Of a stretch of DNA of 64,000 nucleotides, positions 60,399-64,000 are shown in pieces. Location of the stretch: positions 1 to 64,000 of the forward strand of contig DASUDI010000021.1 in the NCBI GenBank assembly GCA_036275695.1, read 5' to 3'. The stretch is from Damh-18 sp036275695. GTDB taxonomy: Bacteria; Patescibacteriota; Minisyncoccia; Phycocordibacterales; UBA918. Numbering within the stretch: position 1 is the stretch's first letter; each line of letters begins with the position of its first letter. The position numbers and the translations under genes were made by a program. Under the pieces are notes generated by a model. It was not told the DNA's origin and made no database searches. It saw only the letters and a list, made by a program, of their open reading frames with translations.

Positions 60399-63300
60399 CT
60401 AAAAAACGGGTACTGAAATGTATCGCATGTGTGCTTCGTATGTTCCCGCATCCTGCATTTGACGTACGAGTAATCTAAATACAACATCAATAAACTCGCC
60501 CACCACCGGCTGTGAACTATACCCCACCTCATCAAGTGTTGTTGTGCTCATACGTGCCCATGTATCGACTGCTGAAAACCGAGTTGAGCCACCATACAGT
60601 GTATCATCTGCAGAGTGGTAACCAAAACAACTGCGAGCACTCGCGTTACACCCTGAAGCCCATGAGGTCGGGGTACCGTTGGTACCTATGACCTGATCGA
60701 TTTTTTCACCAAATGATGTGAGCATATCCCCTGAAAGAGTCGTGAAGAGTCGATATCCTGAAGTTCCATTTGTGTCAATGGTGAAACGATGTGCACCTTC
60801 AACAAACGTATCAACAGGGACTGAACCAAATGGAATTGTGGACGGTGTTGTTGCGATATCAGTAGTGATTCCTTCAATGGTCTGTCCAGAGGATATCCCT
60901 GTCATAGTAAAGACCAGACTTGCGCCCTTGGTCAGAAGACTTGGGTACGTTTCTCCCTGCGCGAGTGGCACGACGCTATTATTAGTCGCGTCATATGCCC
61001 TAAAATAATACACTCGATTGACGCGTGCGCCACTACTCCTCAATGTAAACGCAAACTCAGTTGCAGCATTTATTTGATGATCAAAGGTGCTTGTAGTGGT
61101 GCCACTTTCATTATGTGTACCGCATCCGACACCAACTTGTGACACACACGCGCCCACATCAGAAAGTAATTTTGTTTGTATAGACACGTCATCTGCTCCA
61201 CCCCCGTTCTCATAGCACCAGTAGGAAAGATTGGTGCATGTACCCATTTCAGATACAAAGGTCGATGTTGCAAATGTAGGTGATTCTGAAAACTGCAGAC
61301 GAAATCGAACATTAGTCCCCACGGCACCGTTGGATTCTTGGAGCGTAAGACGCAATTGAATAGGATTATTTACATCAATGTCAATGGGAGCCACTGTTTC
61401 ATTCGCAAGTGGAGTTGTGGGTGTTTCATTTTCCGCATCATCATACCATCTCCAATTTTTTGATTCTGCACCATATCCCACCGTGCGAATTGTGGGGTAA
61501 TTATTATACGCAGTCAGTAGTGTTCCATTTGCTTCAGTCATCCTAAAACAGTATGACGTCCTATCAGCGGCACCATTATTTTGAATTGCCCAGTCATACT
61601 CAATATCCTGATTGGCATTTGTTTTATATGGTGCGAGCGCGGTATTGTTTTGCTCTTCAAAGGTTCCCGCGACGTCTGAAACAGACAAAAGTAAATCACC
61701 ACCCGTAGGCGGGTCTCCTGAAAGTACCGCCCCATCAGTAATCGGAGTTGAGGTACCTCTCCATAATGCGGTAGTACTCCCAATCGCACCCAGATTTTTC
61801 CACTCAGTTGTTTGAATAGCACTACACGTGGTGATTCGTGGTGCGTATTGAAGCTTAAATGCGTCGGTATTCGCAATAAGTGCCGCGGCACTTATTGCGA
61901 GTGACATGCGTAGTCGCAGTGTTCCACCATTAAGTATCGGGGTGTCGAACCCTGTCATCTCCGTATTTTCTCCAAGGTCAGTAGCACCCACTGGCCATGG
62001 ATCCGTAGGTTTTAAAGCGTTGTTATTGACATAGAGTCTGTAGTAATTTTGAGATATCTTTCTACGTGCGGTTGGCCACTCAACAACCTCTGTTCTGTAA
62101 TTTCTTGTGTCACCCGTATTACTCATCCATATTTCATACTGTGTCGTAGAGATAAGACGAGTCGCAATCATTGGTTCAGGCCACGATGTTCCCGTCCCCG
62201 AACTTCTGTTATTCATAAAAATTGAAGCGATACCCACGTCATCAAGTGTTTTACCGATATTTATATTTGAAGTAAAGGGAGCCGTACCACCTGACTGCGT
62301 GCCATTTGAGCGGGTGACCACCATCGTGGTGCCCACCGTCTGAAGATTCTCAATAATCCACGCCACTGATACGTGCCCTGTTGGTGTTGTTGCCGCGCCA
62401 TCTAAAAGAAACGACACCTGTCCAACACTTGAAAGCCACACCTCGTGTCCAAAGTTTGCATGCGAATCAAGCCCTGATCCAACACGCTTTTGTGTATGCA
62501 CAAAAGCTCGCGTAAGACTTCCGATTGCGGTAATTGATTCAGTTTCAGTACTTCCCGCAGATGAGTAGGTGTGTTCAGCGCGCTGAACTACCCAGTTAGA
62601 GCCGGTAAATTCTACTACCGCGTAACTTACATACACCGCATCACTCCCCGCTTCACCGCGCGTAAATGTTGCCGTGTCAGCACCCGCGTCCCATGACGCG
62701 GTGGAAAGTACGGTATTGTAGTCCGCTCGGCCTGAGTCAGGATTGTATTGACCAGTGACGAACACTGCCACATCAGTATCATCAGTGATACCCGCGACAG
62801 TATTTGACGTAAGCGTCGTACCTGTCGTGGTGTACGCGCGCGCTTGCTGCTGTCGCACAATGAATTCATTCTCTCCCCCGGCAGTTCCTTTGTACTCTAC
62901 AATTTCCCACGCAACTCTTGTATCACCCGAAGGAGTACCATTTCTTTGAAAAGTGATACTATTAGTGATATTTGAGGGATTGGTGATATACACCGTAACA
63001 TCGTTAGCGTTCTGGTTTCCAGTCGCACCAGAATCTCCTGCGCCCGTACTATGCGTATTGGTAATGCGAATAAATGCCGAGGTCGAGGCACTCGGTGCTA
63101 CATAGTCAGTCCCTGCGTTAATGGTAAGTGAGCCACCAGTAATTGTCGAAACACCTCGCTGCACTCGGAAGTCAGTGGGTAATTTAATGGTCACCTCGGG
63201 ATAGACCGAGTATGCGGGGAGTGCCGTTCCTGCGTTTGTAAGACGAAAACAATAGGTGGCACCTTCCACTGATGACGCGGTTGCGTTGAGTGAGTACTCG

Positions 63301-64000
63301 AATTCAACGAATTGAGTTTCTGAGAGAGTAATAGAACCCGTCTGAGATGTTGTTTCTCGCTGTCCTCCATTTGAGGTCACGAAGCTGGCATTTTCGTCAT
63401 TCATACCTCCACTTGATACGGTAATATTTGTGGTGTTATTGCCTTCAACAAGTTGTGACGCGGACATGTCCCACGCACCACCTCCAGTACTCACGTCACT
63501 CCACCCTGTTGCAGCACTACATGTTGAGATTTTTTGCGCAAATTCAAGGCGGTATTGGATACCTTGCGTAGTGGTGCCACCTTCATTTGATACTTGCACA
63601 CGAAGTCGCTGTATATCAAGTTGTGCTACTTTGGTAAGTGGCGTATCAGCAGTACCACCCGTAGCCGAAGTCGCGCCAGACTCTGTTCCATCGTTGTTGC
63701 GCCAATGATAGTGTGTTTGCGTAGGTATACTTTTATATAGTCGCGTTACTCCTGGTACAGCAACATTTGTATTAGGTGCCACGTTGGCACCACTTGCATT
63801 AATGTGCGTATTAGGATTAGTGATTTGTAAATCAAGTGATTGATTATTTGTAGAACTGGCGGTTATATCAAGCATTGTATATATACACGCACTCTGTGTC
63901 GAAGAAACGCTGATTGAGCCGACGAATGTAGATGTTCCTGTGGTCGAAAATCCATCAGTGTCAGTTGTACCATACTGAGATTCAGTCCCTATGTACGACT
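60399..64000 (-). CDS. Very large modular secreted surface protein, N-terminus outside the window
   Basis: The frame is open to base 64000, so the first internal ATG at 63875 is not the start; about 1199 residues are visible. Three copies of a module of about 180 residues are seen (about 63710-63190, 62045-61480, 61460-60930). Each opens with an R/W-Y-type segment (HWRNNDGTES, WRWYDDAENET), has an RLRVQVSN/RLRMSLAI/RLTLQESN strand, and ends YCFR/YYFR, then a Tyr-Pro. Between the first two lies a different Thr/Ser-rich repeat zone. A C-terminal domain (60930-60402) ends QDAGTYEAHMRYISVPVF. It is an adhesin- or S-layer-like protein. No anchor is seen, so the DUF916-like proteins may hold it. 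Confidence 0.8.
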   Translation of the reverse strand, partial: SYIGTESQYGTTDTDGFSTTGTSTFVGSISVSSTQSACIYTMLDITASSTNNQSLDLQITNPNTHINASGANVAPNTNVAVPGVTRLYKSIPTQTHYHWRNNDGTESGATSATGGTADTPLTKVAQLDIQRLRVQVSNEGGTTTQGIQYRLEFAQKISTCSAATGWSDVSTGGGAWDMSASQLVEGNNTTNITVSSGGMNDENASFVTSNGGQRETTSQTGSITLSETQFVEFEYSLNATASSVEGATYCFRLTNAGTALPAYSVYPEVTIKLPTDFRVQRGVSTITGGSLTINAGTDYVAPSASTSAFIRITNTHSTGAGDSGATGNQNANDVTVYITNPSNITNSITFQRNGTPSGDTRVAWEIVEYKGTAGGENEFIVRQQQARAYTTTGTTLTSNTVAGITDDTDVAVFVTGQYNPDSGRADYNTVLSTASWDAGADTATFTRGEAGSDAVYVSYAVVEFTGSNWVVQRAEHTYSSAGSTETESITAIGSLTRAFVHTQKRVGSGLDSHANFGHEVWLSSVGQVSFLLDGAATTPTGHVSVAWIIENLQTVGTTMVVTRSNGTQSGGTAPFTSNINIGKTLDDVGIASIFMNNRSSGTGTSWPEPMIATRLISTTQYEIWMSNTGDTRNYRTEVVEWPTARRKISQNYYRLYVNNNALKPTDPWPVGATDLGENTEMTGFDTPILNGGTLRLRMSLAISAAALIANTDAFKLQYAPRITTCSAIQTTEWKNLGAIGSTTALWRGTSTPITDGAVLSGDPPTGGDLLLSVSDVAGTFEEQNNTALAPYKTNANQDIEYDWAIQNNGAADRTSYCFRMTEANGTLLTAYNNYPTIRTVGYGAESKNWRWYDDAENETPTTPLANETVAPIDIDVNNPIQLRLTLQESNGAVGTNVRFRLQFSESPTFATSTFVSEMGTCTNLSYWCYENGGGADDVSIQTKLLSDVGACVSQVGVGCGTHNESGTTTSTFDHQINAATEFAFTLRSSGARVNRVYYFRAYDATNNSVVPLAQGETYPSLLTKGASLVFTMTGISSGQTIEGITTDIATTPSTIPFGSVPVDTFVEGAHRFTIDTNGTSGYRLFTTLSGDMLTSFGEKIDQVIGTNGTPTSWASGCNASARSCFGYHSADDTLYGGSTRFSAVDTWARMSTTTLDEVGYSSQPVVGEFIDVVFRLLVRQMQDAGTYEAHMRYISVPVF

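Noticed and set aside
60399..63875. ATG at 63875 as the true start of the large surface protein
   Set aside because: The frame continues without a stop to 64000 with similar Thr/Ser-rich composition, and no signal peptide follows this ATG.
1..64000. CRISPR arrays, insertion sequences, rRNA genes or prophage
   Set aside because: No direct-repeat arrays, transposase frames, rRNA signatures or phage gene sets were seen by eye on either strand.

Overview
This window looks like a chromosomal segment of a Candidate Phyla Radiation bacterium (Patescibacteria), most likely of the Parcubacteria/Paceibacteria type. The reasons are compact genes with overlaps of a few bases, reduced versions of universal proteins (AlaRS without its C-terminal domain, UvrC without its HhH domain, a short ATP synthase delta subunit, a zinc-less L36), several membrane proteins that I associate with this radiation (DUF5671-, DUF8128- and baseplate-J-like), and very little biosynthesis. 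TGA is used as an ordinary stop (for example the ATGA overlap at 59393-59396), so the Gly-recoded CPR lineages are unlikely. Lineage below phylum is inference. Almost every gene lies on the minus strand, so the layout below follows increasing coordinates while transcription mostly runs the other way.

Layout: 1-473 is a membrane protein cut by the window edge. 564-4133 is the chaperone operon grpE-dnaK-dnaJ behind a perfect consensus promoter. 4259-8196 is the translation/transcription operon infA-rpmJ-rpsM-rpsK-rpsD-rpoA-rplQ-rplM-rpsI. 8265-10799 is a pair of an actin-fold ATPase and a baseplate-J-like membrane protein. 10870-17093 holds alaS, an M16 protease pair (one active, one inactive), an HD-fold protein, an alkyltransferase and an Fe-S PD-(D/E)XK nuclease in a tightly overlapping train. 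17175-23211 holds a DUF7282-like lipoprotein-sized protein, an ATP-cone/nuclease fusion, mnmA, mltG, a DUF8128-like membrane protein and a sigma-region-4/HARE-HTH regulator. 23285-33689 holds leuS, a disulfide-forming pair (DsbB and a thioredoxin), typA, ychF, an NAD(P)H quinone oxidoreductase-like flavoprotein and several small unknowns, including the plus-strand genes. 33745-39924 is the complete F1Fo ATP synthase operon. 40087-40350 carries tRNA-Ala(UGC) and tRNA-Pro(GGG). 40673-51833 holds ddl, all three UvrABC genes, and an orphan histidine kinase translationally coupled to a 927-residue surface protein. 51882-55845 holds tgt, an FKBP isomerase, a CapA-like protein and an AI-2E-family permease. 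56234-64000 is a cell-surface operon: a very large modular secreted protein (open at the window end), two membrane-anchored DUF916-like proteins, a small anchored protein, a TlpA-fold protein lacking its active cysteines, and CcdA.

Two themes stand out. First, most transcription units start with a -10 box (usually TATACT or TATAAT) only 6-12 nt before the ATG, which predicts leaderless or nearly leaderless mRNAs; clear Shine-Dalgarno sequences are seen mainly in front of a few small plus-strand genes. Second, the 56-64 kb operon resembles, in gene content, the WxL/DUF916 surface-protein clusters of Gram-positive bacteria and is my best candidate for a poorly described system. Most functional calls come from motif recognition by eye; no database search was run.
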